From: an uncultured Bacteroidota bacterium
GTDB taxonomy: Bacteria; Bacteroidota; Bacteroidia; B-17B0; Aurantibacillaceae
Direction: 5' to 3'
Assembly: GCA_903834765.1 (NCBI GenBank)
Contig: CAILKE010000054.1
Location: 1-54,579, forward strand
Length of the DNA stretch: 54,579 nucleotides
Below the pieces are notes generated by a model, which was not told where the DNA came from, searched no databases, and was given only the letters and a program-made list of their open reading frames with translations. The position numbers were made by a program, and so were the translations under genes. Shown here one piece after another: positions 23,350-33,489 of the stretch. Position 1 is the stretch's first letter, and each line of letters starts with the position of its first letter.

Positions 23350-24480
23350 GTGAAATTTACCTTACAACACAAAGATACTCAATCAAAAGCCAGAGTAGGT
23401 CTTATTGAAACCGATCACGGTACCATACAAACACCTATTTTTATGCCTGTTGGTACAGCGGCGACAGTGAAGGCAGTTCATCAGCATGAATTAAGAGATG
23501 ATATCAAAGCTCAAATAATATTAGGAAATACTTATCATTTATACCTTCGTCCAGGTTTGCAAGTGCTTGAAAACGCCGGAGGATTGCATAAATTTAATGG
23601 TTGGGAAAAGCCAATCTTAACAGATAGTGGAGGCTACCAAGTGTTTTCATTAGCTAATTCTCGTAAGTTAACTGAAGAAGGTGCAACCTTTAAATCGCAC
23701 ATTGATGGAAGTAAACATTTGTTTACACCGGAAAGTGTAATGGATACGGAACGTACTATTGGTGCAGATATCATGATGGCTTTTGATGAATGTACACCTT
23801 ATCCTTGCGAGTATAATTATGCTAAAAATTCATTGGGATTAACGCATCGTTGGTTAGATAGATGCATCAAGCGTTTTAACGAAACAGAACCTAAGTATGG
23901 TTATTCGCAAGCATTATTCCCCATTGTTCAAGGATCAGTTTTTAAAGATTTGCGGATCAAATCGGCTGAATTTATTGCGTCTAAAGGCGCAGAAGGAAAT
24001 GCTATTGGAGGATTATCTGTTGGCGAACCAGCAGAAGATATGTATGCCATGACCGAAGTCGTGTGTGATATTTTACCGGTTGATAAACCTCGTTATTTAA
24101 TGGGAGTTGGCACGCCGGTGAATATTTTAGAAAGCATTGCTTTAGGAATAGATATGTTTGATTGTGTGATGCCAACTCGAAATGCACGACATGGTTTGTT
24201 ATTCACACAAGAAGGAATTATCAATATTAAAAATGAAAAATGGAAAAATGATTTTTCTCCTTTAGATAGTAATGGAACGAGTTATGTAGATACAGCATAT
24301 ACCAAAGCATACTTAAGACATCTGTTAGTGTGTGGCGAATTTTTAGCGGCGCAAATAGCGAGCATTCATAATTTAGCGTTTTATTTATGGTTAGTAACCG
24401 AAGCTCGTAAACGCATTATTGATGGGACGTTTTACGATTGGAAAAAAATAATGGTTATTAAATTGGCACAACGCTTATAA
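23350..24480 (+). CDS. tgt: Queuine tRNA-ribosyltransferase
   Basis: This 376-aa enzyme exchanges guanine 34 of GUN tRNAs for preQ1. It starts with GTG (VKFTLQHKDTQSKARVG). Substrate-site stretches are present: LTDSGGYQVFS, IVQGSVFKDLR, GGLSVGEP and GIDMFDCVMPTRNARHG, which holds the nucleophilic aspartate. The structural zinc site of the Escherichia coli enzyme (three Cys in a DPxCxCxxC stretch plus one His) is not kept: the matching segment is SPLDSNGTSYVDTAYTKAYL with no cysteine, though the following IHN histidine remains. This is probably a lineage feature and not a defect. The LptF/G permease gene follows after 18 bp. Confidence 0.96.
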   Translation: MKFTLQHKDTQSKARVGLIETDHGTIQTPIFMPVGTAATVKAVHQHELRDDIKAQIILGNTYHLYLRPGLQVLENAGGLHKFNGWEKPILTDSGGYQVFSLANSRKLTEEGATFKSHIDGSKHLFTPESVMDTERTIGADIMMAFDECTPYPCEYNYAKNSLGLTHRWLDRCIKRFNETEPKYGYSQALFPIVQGSVFKDLRIKSAEFIASKGAEGNAIGGLSVGEPAEDMYAMTEVVCDILPVDKPRYLMGVGTPVNILESIALGIDMFDCVMPTRNARHGLLFTQEGIINIKNEKWKNDFSPLDSNGTSYVDTAYTKAYLRHLLVCGEFLAAQIASIHNLAFYLWLVTEARKRIIDGTFYDWKKIMVIKLAQRL

Positions 24481-24498
24481 TTAGTTTCAATAACTAGA

Positions 24499-25623
24499 AT
24501 GCTTAAAATACTTGACAGATATATACTAAGACGTTTTATAGGAACATTTTTCTTTTCTATAACGTTGATGCTGACGATATTTATTGTATTCGATATATCA
24601 GAAAAATTGCAAGATTTTATTGCTCTTAAAATTCCTATTAAAGAAATTGTTTTAGAGCATTATCTTAATTTTATTCCTTATTACGGAAATTTATTTAGCC
24701 CTTTATTTACCTTTATTGCAGTTATTTTATTTACTTCTAAAATGGCTTATAAGACTGAGTTTGTAGCTATCTTATCAAGTGGTACAAGTTTTAAGCGGAT
24801 ACTTCGTCCTTATATGATTGGTGCAACAATTATTACAGTCATGTCATTAATTTTAAATCATTTTGTCATTCCAAAATCTAATAAGGTCCGTATTGGATTT
24901 GAAGATAAATACCTCAATTCTGGATACGTTACGGATGAAAGAAATATACATAGGCAAATAGCTCCTGGAACGTCTTTGTATATTTCTGATTATAATAATG
25001 GATTGAATATTGCGAATCATATTACAATAGAAAAAATTGCACATAATAAGCAAACATATATGCTTAAGGCTGAAAGTATGCAGTGGGATAGCATTTCTAA
25101 GTCATGGAATTTAATTGATGTATTTGAACGAACATTAATTTATTCGAAATTAGATAGTATTAAAAAAGGGAAGTCAAAGTTTATATTTAAAGAAACTCAT
25201 CAATTTTATCCAACTAAAAATATGAAAATTGATTTTTCTCCTAAAGATATGATGCGTTTTTTAAGTAAAATTGAAGTGATGACTTATTTTGAACTCAAAG
25301 AATTTATTGTAAAAGAAAAATTAAAAGGATCAAGTCGAATCGAATTTTTTGAAGTGGAAATGTATAAGAGGACTGCATTCCCTTTTGCTACATTTATTTT
25401 AACTATCATCGGTGTTTCTATATCTACAAGAAAGATTAGAGGAGGAGTAGGGTTGCATATTGCATTAGGGCTTGTATTAAGTTGTGTTTATATTTTATTT
25501 ATGCATATTTCCACCACCTTTGCTACATCTGGTTTATCTATAAAACCTTTATTGGCAGTTTGGATACCTAATATTGTATTTTCTTTTATTGCTTTATTTC
25601 TTTACAAAAATGCTCAACAGTAA
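24499..25623 (+). CDS. LptF/LptG family LPS export permease
   Basis: A 374-aa inner-membrane protein of the YjgP/YjgQ family. The pattern is typical: an N-terminal LKILDRYILRRFIGTFFFS, three N-terminal helices, a periplasmic beta-jellyroll domain (~120-270), and three C-terminal helices starting in RTAFPFATFILTIIGVSIS. LptF/G form the transmembrane part of the LptB2FG transporter that moves LPS toward the outer membrane. Sequence alone does not settle F versus G; LptG is a little more likely. It sits between tgt and a GT-C transferase gene, 6 bp from the latter. Confidence 0.92.
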   Translation: MLKILDRYILRRFIGTFFFSITLMLTIFIVFDISEKLQDFIALKIPIKEIVLEHYLNFIPYYGNLFSPLFTFIAVILFTSKMAYKTEFVAILSSGTSFKRILRPYMIGATIITVMSLILNHFVIPKSNKVRIGFEDKYLNSGYVTDERNIHRQIAPGTSLYISDYNNGLNIANHITIEKIAHNKQTYMLKAESMQWDSISKSWNLIDVFERTLIYSKLDSIKKGKSKFIFKETHQFYPTKNMKIDFSPKDMMRFLSKIEVMTYFELKEFIVKEKLKGSSRIEFFEVEMYKRTAFPFATFILTIIGVSISTRKIRGGVGLHIALGLVLSCVYILFMHISTTFATSGLSIKPLLAVWIPNIVFSFIALFLYKNAQQ

Positions 25624-25629
25624 ATCGCT

Positions 25630-27066
25630 ATGCGTTTGAAATCTAAAATACTACCGTTTTGGTTATTTACACTATCAGCTATTTTCATTTTAATAGTTTC
25701 TCAACTTATTCAAGATGGCTCATTTATGGATGGTATGCTCTACATCTGTGTGAGCAAAAACTTAGCAATGGGTAATGGTACTTTTTGGAATTTAAATTTT
25801 AGCCAAACCTACCTCACTTCTTTTAACGAACAACCACCTCTCTATTTTGGCTTATTAGCGCTTTTTTACAAGGTCTTGGGGACAAGCATGTATGTGGAAC
25901 GCTTATTTTGTTTTGCCTGTTTTGCAGTCAATGCTTTTTTTATCCATAAATTATGGAAAAAAATATATAGCACAAATCCTTTAATAGCAAGTCATAGCTG
26001 GCTTCCTATTTTATTTTGGTTATCAATTCCAGTTTGTTTTTGGGCCTATATTAACCATGTAGAAGAAACAGTTATGTCCGTCTTTACAATTGCTTCTATT
26101 TACTTTATCTATTCTGCTTTATTTTTAAATCAAAAAATAATTCGTAATATTTTATTGGGAGGTTTGTTTATTTTCTTCGCTAGTCTCACTAAAGGTATTC
26201 AAGGGTTATTTCCTATAGTGGCCATAGGCGCTTATTGGTTAGTAGTTAGAGGCTTGTCATTTAAAAAGATGGTGCTGTATTCACTGTTGTTAATTTCTGT
26301 ACCAGCAGGGTTATATTTTATTTTAGTGTTAGCGAATCATGATGTATATGACAGCTACCAACGCTATTTTGAAACAAGATTGGTAAAAACCTTTAATAAT
26401 GTAGGTGCTACAACTGGCAATCGATTTGAATTATTGTTTATTTTATTTCAGGAATTGTTACCAATAGTAGCTATCTCATCCTTGATTTTATTTTTTACAA
26501 AAAAATATAAAGTAGTTGATAATGAAGATAGCAATCACTATAAGACTATCTTTTGGTTTTTGTTGATTGGTTTAGCAGGTGCATTGCCCTTAATGGTAAC
26601 GTTGGAGCAACGTGGGTTTTATTTAGTAACAGTAATGCCGTTTTTTGCGATGGCAATTGCGATGTGGCTTTCTCCTCAATTGACAACTCTTATTGATAAA
26701 ATACCTAATGAACATAAAGGCTTTAAAATTGCTAAAGTAACGGCACTGTTATTATTACTAATCTCCATCGTATTTAGTGTAATGCAAATCGGAAAATCTA
26801 AACGCGATGAGGGTATTTTAAAAGATATTTATACTATTGGAACTATAGTGCCTTATAATAGCATTATTAATATGCCTAAGGATATGGTTAATGATTGGAG
26901 TATTGTTTGTTATTTTCAAAGGTATTTAGATGTTAGTATAGAGTCTGAAAACAAGCATACTTATTTTATTATTCGAAAAGATTTACCAAAAGCATTGGTG
27001 CCGAATAATTATAAGCTTTATCCGATACAAACAACTGATTTAGATTTGTATAAACTTTCTGAATAA
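25630..27066 (+). CDS. ArnT-like GT-C (family 39) glycosyltransferase
   Basis: A 478-aa polytopic membrane protein with about 11 helices. The first periplasmic loop has QDGSFMDGMLYICVSKNLA; an acidic residue at this point is catalytic in GT39/GT83 enzymes that use lipid-linked sugars. The end is a short periplasmic domain. It is a clear paralog of the protein at 42445 (same start, same LFCF and KRDEGILKDI-like segments). The acceptor is unknown, perhaps lipid A or a surface glycan, given the adjacent LPS-export gene. Confidence 0.88.
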   Translation: MRLKSKILPFWLFTLSAIFILIVSQLIQDGSFMDGMLYICVSKNLAMGNGTFWNLNFSQTYLTSFNEQPPLYFGLLALFYKVLGTSMYVERLFCFACFAVNAFFIHKLWKKIYSTNPLIASHSWLPILFWLSIPVCFWAYINHVEETVMSVFTIASIYFIYSALFLNQKIIRNILLGGLFIFFASLTKGIQGLFPIVAIGAYWLVVRGLSFKKMVLYSLLLISVPAGLYFILVLANHDVYDSYQRYFETRLVKTFNNVGATTGNRFELLFILFQELLPIVAISSLILFFTKKYKVVDNEDSNHYKTIFWFLLIGLAGALPLMVTLEQRGFYLVTVMPFFAMAIAMWLSPQLTTLIDKIPNEHKGFKIAKVTALLLLLISIVFSVMQIGKSKRDEGILKDIYTIGTIVPYNSIINMPKDMVNDWSIVCYFQRYLDVSIESENKHTYFIIRKDLPKALVPNNYKLYPIQTTDLDLYKLSE

Positions 27067-27073
27067 TTAATAT

Positions 27074-29029
27074 TTATTCGTATAAAAAATAATTTTCTCG
27101 AAGTAAATAATGTGCTGATTCATAAATCATCATCATACTCTTATTCATACTATCAGCTTTTGCTTTATATTGATTGACATAGTTAGTTAGATCTAACGTT
27201 TTGTAATTTCTTAAATAGCTTTCGTTATTATTCAATGTTTTGTAAAAAAAATAACCATTAGCATCTATGCAACCAATTTTGTCATCGGCACTAAACATAA
27301 CAAATGGATGTTTTTCCTTCAATACGTTAATTCCAAAGGTTTGATTAGTGTATGGTAAATTTAGTAAACCCATAACTGTAGCAGGAATGTCAGCTTGATA
27401 ACACGGTGTTTTAATAGTATCCGCTTTTAAGAAATAAGGTTGATAAATTATACAAGGAACTTGATTGAAATTTATGGCCATTTCGTAAACATTATGGTCA
27501 TTGTTTATACCATGATCACCTAAAAAAATAAATATAGTGTTGTTGAACCAGGATTGTTTTTTTGCCTTTTTTATAAATTGTCCAATCGACCAGTCGGCAT
27601 AAAGCGTACAATTTTCTTGTTCATCTGCACCATTAGGTTTGAAAGGAATGTTAGTAGGGATTTCCCACGGTCCATGATCAGAACCTGTCATTAATACAGA
27701 TAAAAAAGGCTTAAGGTTAGCTGTTGCTGAATGCGTTTCTATTAATTTATCAAATAATTTATGGTCTGGAATTCCACAATTACTCAGTGCTTCGTCTGCA
27801 TTAAAATCATTTTCGCTGATAAAATGTTCATAGCCATTTAGTTTATAAAACCCTTCCATATTATCAAAATGAGGATCATGAGTTGTATAAAAATAAGTAT
27901 CATATCCATTATCGTGAAGCATCGTTCCTAGCCCATTAAATGGTTTTTTGATATAACTTCTTAATCCTTTTTCGTTGTTAATACTAGGGAAACCAGTTGT
28001 GGTAGAGAATAAACCATTAAAAGTATGAATGCCGGAAGAAAAAAAAGTTTCACAAAAAACAGCATCGCTGTTTAGCGCATGTAAATTAGGTGTTAGATTC
28101 TTTCCTCCGTAATAACCCATTTTATAAATAGAGGCACTTTCCATAATTACAATTATAATATTATGTTTTGTGGCAATCGTATCAGGTATTATTTGTCTAT
28201 TGATGTTTTTTTCAAAATCACCTTTGATACCTAAATAATGGCGAGTATAATTTATATATTCATTTATGTTTTTTGGTTTTTCATAGTTATTAGTGCTTTT
28301 ATTTTTTAATAAAGATTTCCAAAATGTATAATTAGGATTTAATGCAATTTGATTAATAAAAGGATCTGTTGAAATAATAGATAACCCTTCATGTAATGCT
28401 TGTTTTATTGATATTCGACCTCTTGCGCCTAAAATAGTGATGCCACCTAATACTAAAAAAAGTAGGATAGAGTAGGGTAATTTGAAACGAATTTCTGTTT
28501 TAATTTGATGCGTATAAGAATTGTAGATTTTTTTTGAAATGACATAGAACAAAAATACACTAATAATAAAAACGATTAAAAATCCCCAATAAGAAATATT
28601 ACTGAAAATCATTTCAAATATAAAGCCAGGGCTTTCACTCCACATTAAAGCCGTTTTATTGAGGTGGCTTCCAAACTGCGCGAAAAAAGGGACGTCAGTG
28701 GCACAAATAAATAAATAAATTGGAATAAAAATAACATAACTTATAAAAGCAACTTGATATAATTTGTGAAATTTATTACGAATGAAATAACTCATGGAGA
28801 GCAATAATAATGGTAAAAATGTAATATAACTGAACATCGTATTGTCAAACAAGATGCTTTTTTCAAATAGCGAAAGTGCAGTTTTTAAAGGTATTTTGGC
28901 TATTTTTATTGGTTTGTTATAGATGAAAAAGAGTAGTCGGTATAAAAAGAAAAAGCAAATTGTAAGTACGTAAAATTTTACAATTAATTTTATAAATGCA
29001 GGAATTTGAGATACAAAACGATTAAGCAT
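27074..29029 (-). CDS. LTA-synthase-family membrane sulfatase
   Basis: A 651-aa protein with about five N-terminal membrane helices (to ~residue 205) and a periplasmic sulfatase-fold domain (~280-600). Metal-site stretches are IIVIMESASIYKMGYYGG, SSGIHTFNGLF with T336 as likely nucleophile, MTGSDHGPWEIP and FLGDHGIN. The family includes lipoteichoic acid synthases and periplasmic phosphoglycerol or phosphoethanolamine transferases. Gram-negative Bacteroidota have no lipoteichoic acid, so a phosphoglycerol- or phosphoethanolamine-type transfer to envelope glycolipid is more likely. It overlaps recN by 8 bp and converges with the GT-C gene. Confidence 0.9.
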   Translation of the reverse strand: MLNRFVSQIPAFIKLIVKFYVLTICFFFLYRLLFFIYNKPIKIAKIPLKTALSLFEKSILFDNTMFSYITFLPLLLLSMSYFIRNKFHKLYQVAFISYVIFIPIYLFICATDVPFFAQFGSHLNKTALMWSESPGFIFEMIFSNISYWGFLIVFIISVFLFYVISKKIYNSYTHQIKTEIRFKLPYSILLFLVLGGITILGARGRISIKQALHEGLSIISTDPFINQIALNPNYTFWKSLLKNKSTNNYEKPKNINEYINYTRHYLGIKGDFEKNINRQIIPDTIATKHNIIIVIMESASIYKMGYYGGKNLTPNLHALNSDAVFCETFFSSGIHTFNGLFSTTTGFPSINNEKGLRSYIKKPFNGLGTMLHDNGYDTYFYTTHDPHFDNMEGFYKLNGYEHFISENDFNADEALSNCGIPDHKLFDKLIETHSATANLKPFLSVLMTGSDHGPWEIPTNIPFKPNGADEQENCTLYADWSIGQFIKKAKKQSWFNNTIFIFLGDHGINNDHNVYEMAINFNQVPCIIYQPYFLKADTIKTPCYQADIPATVMGLLNLPYTNQTFGINVLKEKHPFVMFSADDKIGCIDANGYFFYKTLNNNESYLRNYKTLDLTNYVNQYKAKADSMNKSMMMIYESAHYLLRENYFLYE

Positions 29030-30677
29030 TCAGTAATTCTTTAGCATTTTTTAAGGCTGTTTCCGTAGGATTACCAGTGCTCAGCATTTTTGCGATTTCA
29101 CTAATACGCTCTTCTTTTGTCAATAATTTAATACTGGAAGTCGTTTTATCTTTAGTGTCGGACTTAAATACAAATAAATGAGTTGATCCTTTGCTTGCCA
29201 TTTGAGGTAAATGCGTAATGGCAATAACTTGCATCGTTTTACCCATATCAAATAAAATATTACCGATTTTATCAGCTACATCTCCGCTAACGCCTGTATC
29301 TATTTCATCAAAAATAATAGTAGGTAAGGCTGTGCGCTCTGCTAATAGGGCTTTTAAACATAGCATCAAACGCGATAATTCCCCACCTGATGCTGTTTTA
29401 TGTAATTCTTTATACTCAGCACCTTTATTGGCAGTGAACAAAAATGAAATTGTATCTAAACCATTAGAGGATAATTCTTTTTGTTGTATTAATTCAATTT
29501 TAAATTGAGCATTTGCCATAGATAAAGAACCCAACATCGTTTTGATATTTTGTTCAATACCGGATAATGATTGTTGACGTTTGGTAGAAAGCTCTGATGC
29601 TATTGTTTTGCATTGCTTTTCTATAATGGTGATCTCTTTTTGTGTTTTTTCAATCTGTAATTCTAACGATGAAAATTGAAGTAACTTATTTTCAATCTCT
29701 GCTTTAATTATTAATAATTCTTCTTCGTTAGTAACACCATGTTTTTTTAGTAAACGATTAAGTTTATCTAATTGTGCATTTACTTCTTCCAAGCGTGCGT
29801 TATTATAAACTACGTCGCTTTCAGCGCCATCAAGGTCATTAGCGAGTTCTTTCAATTCAATAGTTACTGAGTTGATCCGTTCATACAATTCGGAAAATTG
29901 TTTTCCGAATTTTGAAACACTTTGTAATTGTTGTTTGATAAGAGCTAATGCAACTACTACGTTTTCGTCTCCACCATTAATTGCTAACGCCGATTTTGAT
30001 AAATTACTTTTAATAAATTCAGCATTTTCAAGTGTTTTACTTTCTTCTTCTAATGCCTGAAGTTCTCCAATTTTGAGATTGGCTTCATCTAATTCATTAA
30101 ATTGAAATTGAAAATAATCTAATTCCTTTTTTGCTTGAATCTCTTGATTAGTAAGCTCATTCAAATACTTTCGCAATTTTTGTAAACTAGAAAATTGCTT
30201 TTTATAATCCAAAAATAAAATAGTGGTTTGTGCAAATGCATCCACTAATTCAAATTGGAAATTTGTTTCTTTCAATAATAAGGTTTCATGTTGAGAATGA
30301 ATATCTATTAAATGTTCCCCCAATTCTTTTAATACAGCTAAATTTGCAGGTGTATCATTTATAAATGCTCTTGATTTTCCTTCAGGCGTTATTTCTCGTC
30401 GAATTGTGGTAATTTCCTCAAAATCCAATTCCTTCGTTTCAAAAAACGGTTGTAATTGATAAGCCTTGATGTTGAATTTAGCTTCTATTACACATTTTTT
30501 TGCCTTATCATGCAAACTGCCTATATCAGCTCTGTTTCCTAATGTTAGACCAAGTGCACCTAGTAAAATAGATTTTCCAGCACCTGTTTCGCCTGTAATA
30601 ACGGTTAATCCCTTACTAAAATCAACGTCCGTTTCTTCTATTAAGGCAAAATTTTGTATACGTAAATGTTGTAACAT
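29022..30677 (-). CDS. recN: DNA repair ATPase RecN
   Basis: RecN is an SMC-like ATPase of double-strand-break repair. The Walker A motif is TGETGAGKSILLGALGL near the start. A long coiled-coil middle follows (~160-360). The ABC signature is ASGGELSRLMLCLKALLA and Walker B is TIIFDEIDTGVSGDVA. I chose the start at 30677 (MLQHLRIQNFALIEE), which matches the usual RecN beginning and gives 551 aa; a start 21 bp upstream at 30698 is also possible. No LexA box is evident. Confidence 0.96.
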   Translation of the reverse strand: MLQHLRIQNFALIEETDVDFSKGLTVITGETGAGKSILLGALGLTLGNRADIGSLHDKAKKCVIEAKFNIKAYQLQPFFETKELDFEEITTIRREITPEGKSRAFINDTPANLAVLKELGEHLIDIHSQHETLLLKETNFQFELVDAFAQTTILFLDYKKQFSSLQKLRKYLNELTNQEIQAKKELDYFQFQFNELDEANLKIGELQALEEESKTLENAEFIKSNLSKSALAINGGDENVVVALALIKQQLQSVSKFGKQFSELYERINSVTIELKELANDLDGAESDVVYNNARLEEVNAQLDKLNRLLKKHGVTNEEELLIIKAEIENKLLQFSSLELQIEKTQKEITIIEKQCKTIASELSTKRQQSLSGIEQNIKTMLGSLSMANAQFKIELIQQKELSSNGLDTISFLFTANKGAEYKELHKTASGGELSRLMLCLKALLAERTALPTIIFDEIDTGVSGDVADKIGNILFDMGKTMQVIAITHLPQMASKGSTHLFVFKSDTKDKTTSSIKLLTKEERISEIAKMLSTGNPTETALKNAKELLNA

Positions 30678-30937
30678 ATCTAGGTTAAATATCGGCATTT
30701 TATCGACTCTTCATTTTTTAATTTTTATAAAAAAATTCTTCTTTTTTCAACAATATGATTTTCTATAAAAAACATAGCCTAAATAAAACTATTAATTCAA
30801 TCATTTAAACTATTCATTCACCCAATTCCTTGTAACGAAATATGCTTTTTAGCGTAATAATAGTGAGAAACGTCAAAACCTTGGTTTTACTGATGTTTTG
30901 TTTAATAAATTATATTATTTTATTTAAATTTTTTGCC

Positions 30938-31804
30938 ATGAGACAGCTAAAAATAATTAAACAAATTACGAATCGCGAATCTGCTTCGCTTGATATGTAT
31001 TTACAAGATATTGGAAAAGTAGAATTGATTACTGCAGAAGAGGAAGTGGTATTAGCCCAGAAAATAAAACAGGGCGATCAGTATGCGCTTGATAAATTAG
31101 TTAAGGCTAATTTACGATTTGTGGTCTCTGTTTCTAAGCAATATCAAAACCAAGGATTAAGTTTACCTGATTTAATTAATGAAGGCAATATGGGTTTGAT
31201 TAAGGCTGCTCAGCGTTTCGATGAAACTCGCGGTTTTAAGTTTATATCATATGCAGTTTGGTGGATCAGACAAAGTATTTTACAAGCTTTAGCTGAGCAA
31301 TCTCGTATAGTTCGTTTACCGTTAAATAAAATTGGTGCTATTAATAAAATTAATAAAACACACTCAAAATTAGAACAAGAATTAGAGCGTGAGCCCATTG
31401 CAGAAGAAATTGCCGAATTAATTGATATATCTCCAAAAGATATAAGAGAAATAATGAAAAGTCAGGGTCGGCATATGAGCATGGATGCGCCTCTTGGTAA
31501 TACAGAAGATGGTGGTAGTATGTATGAGTTATTGGAGGGTAATCATGAAGAAGCGCCAGATAAGGATTTAATGATGGATAGTTTGCGCTCAGAGATTGAA
31601 CGTTCCTTGAATGGTTTAACTCCAAGAGAGGCTGACGTAGTTAGACTTTATTACGGTTTAAGCGGTGGGCATTCACATTCTTTAGAAGAAATTGGCGAAA
31701 AATTTGATTTAACGCGCGAAAGAGTCCGTCAAATAAAAGAAAAAGCAGTTCGTCGTTTAAAACATACGTCAAGAAGCAAAATTTTAAAAGATTATTTAGG
31801 TTAG
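30938..31804 (+). CDS. rpoD: Primary sigma factor, Bacteroidetes type
   Basis: A 288-aa sigma-70 factor. The start at 30938 ([27 protein letters not shown]) is the classic Bacteroidetes start; a frame extends 32 codons further up but encodes an unlikely hydrophobic stretch. Region 1.1 is absent, as is normal in this phylum. Region 1.2, region 2 ([17 protein letters not shown]), region 3 and region 4 ([32 protein letters not shown]) are intact. It should recognise the TTTG-N19-TAnnTTTG promoters seen in this window. A terminator follows. Confidence 0.97.
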   Translation: MRQLKIIKQITNRESASLDMYLQDIGKVELITAEEEVVLAQKIKQGDQYALDKLVKANLRFVVSVSKQYQNQGLSLPDLINEGNMGLIKAAQRFDETRGFKFISYAVWWIRQSILQALAEQSRIVRLPLNKIGAINKINKTHSKLEQELEREPIAEEIAELIDISPKDIREIMKSQGRHMSMDAPLGNTEDGGSMYELLEGNHEEAPDKDLMMDSLRSEIERSLNGLTPREADVVRLYYGLSGGHSHSLEEIGEKFDLTRERVRQIKEKAVRRLKHTSRSKILKDYLG

Positions 31805-31824
31805 TGTTCGTTTAGTTTAGTGGG

Positions 31825-31860
31825 AACGGAGGCCTTGTGTTTAGGGTCTCCGTTTTTTTG
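31825..31860 (+). terminator. Rho-independent terminator after the sigma factor gene
   Basis: ACGGAGGCC pairs with GGGTCTCCGT over a short loop, followed by a run of seven T. Confidence 0.8.
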
Positions 31861-31866
31861 TTTTAA

Positions 31867-32029
31867 ATTGTGTCAGCAAGAAAACTCCAATTTCTTCGTT
31901 ATACTTGCCTTAAAAATGGTCATTTGCGATACTTCGACTTCGCTCAGTACAAGAAGCAAACTCCCATTATTTATACCTCTGTAGCGGTATCGCAAGCCTC
32001 GAACTTGAATTTTTCTTATCAGACACAAT
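31867..32029. repeat. MITE-like inverted-repeat element
   Basis: A 163-bp intergenic unit bounded by ATTGTGTC (31867-31874) and GACACAAT (32022-32029). The next ~10 bp inside (AGCAAGAAAA versus TGATAAGAAAA on the other strand) also match imperfectly. A second perfect inverted pair, TTGCGATAC (31924-31932) and GTATCGCAA (31987-31995), lies inside, so the whole can fold into a long hairpin. It contains ACTTCGACTTCGCTCAGTAC, a stretch I associate with interspersed repeats of Bacteroidota. A 60-codon frame within has no sign of coding. No transposase is nearby. Confidence 0.6.
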
Positions 32030-32117
32030 GTTTTTATGAAATAAGTGATTAATATTATTGATGATTAATTTTTTGTAATTTATTCAAACAAAAAGCGGTT
32101 TAACTCTGTATTTTTTA

Positions 32118-32125
32118 TAATTTTG
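32118..32125 (+). promoter_or_regulatory. Candidate -7 promoter box for rpe
   Basis: TAATTTTG fits TAnnTTTG and lies 17 bp before the rpe ATG. The -33 box is poor. Confidence 0.4.
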
Positions 32126-32142
32126 AACCTCAAATCAAATCT

Positions 32143-32793
32143 ATGTCACACTTAATTGCTCCATCTGTTTTATCTGCTGATTTCGGAAACCTTCAAAGAG
32201 ATATTGAATTGATTAATAATTCAGATGCTGATTGGTTTCATATTGATATTATGGATGGATGTTTTGTGCCTAATATTTCTTTTGGTTTTCCTGTTTTAAA
32301 AGCAATTCAAAAGCATGCAAAAAAGCCATTGGATGTGCATTTAATGATTGTCGATCCAGACCGGTACACTCAATTATTTAAAGATGCCGGAGCAGATACG
32401 TTGACGGTTCATTTAGAGGCTTGTACGCATTTACATCGCTCCATTCAAAATATTAAAAACGCAGGTATGAAAGCTGGCGTAGCGCTTAATCCGCACACAT
32501 CAGTGATGCTGCTCGAAGATGTTATTGCAGATATTGACTTAGTGTGCATCATGAGTGTAAACCCAGGATTTGGAGGACAAAAATTTATTGAAAATACTTA
32601 CGCTAAAGTTACAGCACTTAAAAAATTAATTACAGAAAAAAAATCAAAAGCATTAATCGAAATTGATGGTGGCGTTGATTTATTAAATTACAAAAAATTA
32701 GTAGCTTGCGGTGCAGATGTATTGGTTGCTGGGAATACAGTATTTGGAAGCGCTAATCCTACTCAAACAATAACACAACTCAAACAATTATAA
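32143..32793 (+). CDS. rpe: Ribulose-phosphate 3-epimerase
   Basis: A 216-aa TIM-barrel enzyme that interconverts ribulose 5-phosphate and xylulose 5-phosphate in the pentose phosphate pathway. It has [16 protein letters not shown], the metal-binding [40 protein letters not shown] and the phosphate-binding [10 protein letters not shown] with VAGNTVFG. Length is standard. The SOD gene follows after 22 bp, so both may share a transcript that ends at the terminator at 33441. Confidence 0.97.
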   Translation: MSHLIAPSVLSADFGNLQRDIELINNSDADWFHIDIMDGCFVPNISFGFPVLKAIQKHAKKPLDVHLMIVDPDRYTQLFKDAGADTLTVHLEACTHLHRSIQNIKNAGMKAGVALNPHTSVMLLEDVIADIDLVCIMSVNPGFGGQKFIENTYAKVTALKKLITEKKSKALIEIDGGVDLLNYKKLVACGADVLVAGNTVFGSANPTQTITQLKQL

Positions 32794-32815
32794 ACCCTTA
32801 AAAAAAAGTAACAAC

Positions 32816-33424
32816 ATGTCATTTGAATTACCAAAATTAGGATACGATTACAATGCGTTAGAACCGCATATTGATGCAAGAACAATGGAAATCCACCATA
32901 GCAAACATCACCAAGCTTATGTAACAAACTTAAATAATGCAATTGCTGGAACAGATGCTGAAAAAATGAGCATCGAAGATATTTGTAAAAACATTTCTAA
33001 ATTCCCAATGGCTGTTCGTAACAATGGTGGCGGACATTTCAATCACTCTTTATTTTGGCAAATAATGGCTCCAAATGCTGGTGGTGCTCCAACCGGTGAT
33101 TTAGCAAAAGCTATTGAAACAGACTTAGGTGGTTTTGATAAATTTAAAGCTGACTTTACTGCAGCAGGTGCAACTCGTTTTGGTTCGGGTTGGGCTTGGT
33201 TATGCGTTAAAGAAGGTAAATTATGTGTTTGCTCTACACCAAATCAAGATAATCCTTTAATGGATATTGCTGATTGCAAAGGAACTCCAATTTTAGGAAT
33301 GGACGTTTGGGAACATGCTTATTACTTGCATTACCAAAATCGTCGCCCTGATTATATGGCCGCCTTTTTTAATGTAATTAACTGGACTAAAGTTTCTGAA
33401 TTATACGCTGCGGCTAAAAAATAA
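32816..33424 (+). CDS. Superoxide dismutase (Fe/Mn family)
   Basis: A 202-aa cytoplasmic enzyme that dismutates superoxide. Metal ligands are visible in [21 protein letters not shown] and [18 protein letters not shown] (Asp and His). The GSGWAWL stretch and overall length fit the family. Whether iron or manganese is used cannot be read with confidence. It follows rpe closely and is followed by a strong hairpin. Confidence 0.96.
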   Translation: MSFELPKLGYDYNALEPHIDARTMEIHHSKHHQAYVTNLNNAIAGTDAEKMSIEDICKNISKFPMAVRNNGGGHFNHSLFWQIMAPNAGGAPTGDLAKAIETDLGGFDKFKADFTAAGATRFGSGWAWLCVKEGKLCVCSTPNQDNPLMDIADCKGTPILGMDVWEHAYYLHYQNRRPDYMAAFFNVINWTKVSELYAAAKK

Positions 33425-33440
33425 TTCGATTAATTTTATA

Positions 33441-33477
33441 AAAAAACGCTCAAGCTATGATAGTTTGAGCGTTTTTT
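33441..33477. terminator. Bidirectional terminator
   Basis: AAAAAACGCTCAA pairs with TTTGAGCGTTTTTT around a short loop. It lies between the convergent SOD gene and the YD-repeat-like gene and can stop both. Confidence 0.85.
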
Positions 33478-33489
33478 ATGACCAAGATT

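Noticed and set aside
24241-24480. tgt as a pseudogene because of the missing zinc cysteines
   Set aside because: The frame is intact to the usual length and all substrate-site segments are kept.
30842-30937. 32-codon N-terminal extension of the sigma factor
   Set aside because: The extension is hydrophobic and unlike any sigma factor; the standard start is at 30938.
31870-32052. 60-codon frame on the plus strand after the sigma factor gene
   Set aside because: It lies within the inverted-repeat element and has repeat-like composition (HLRYFDFAQYKK); better explained as a mobile repeat than as a gene.
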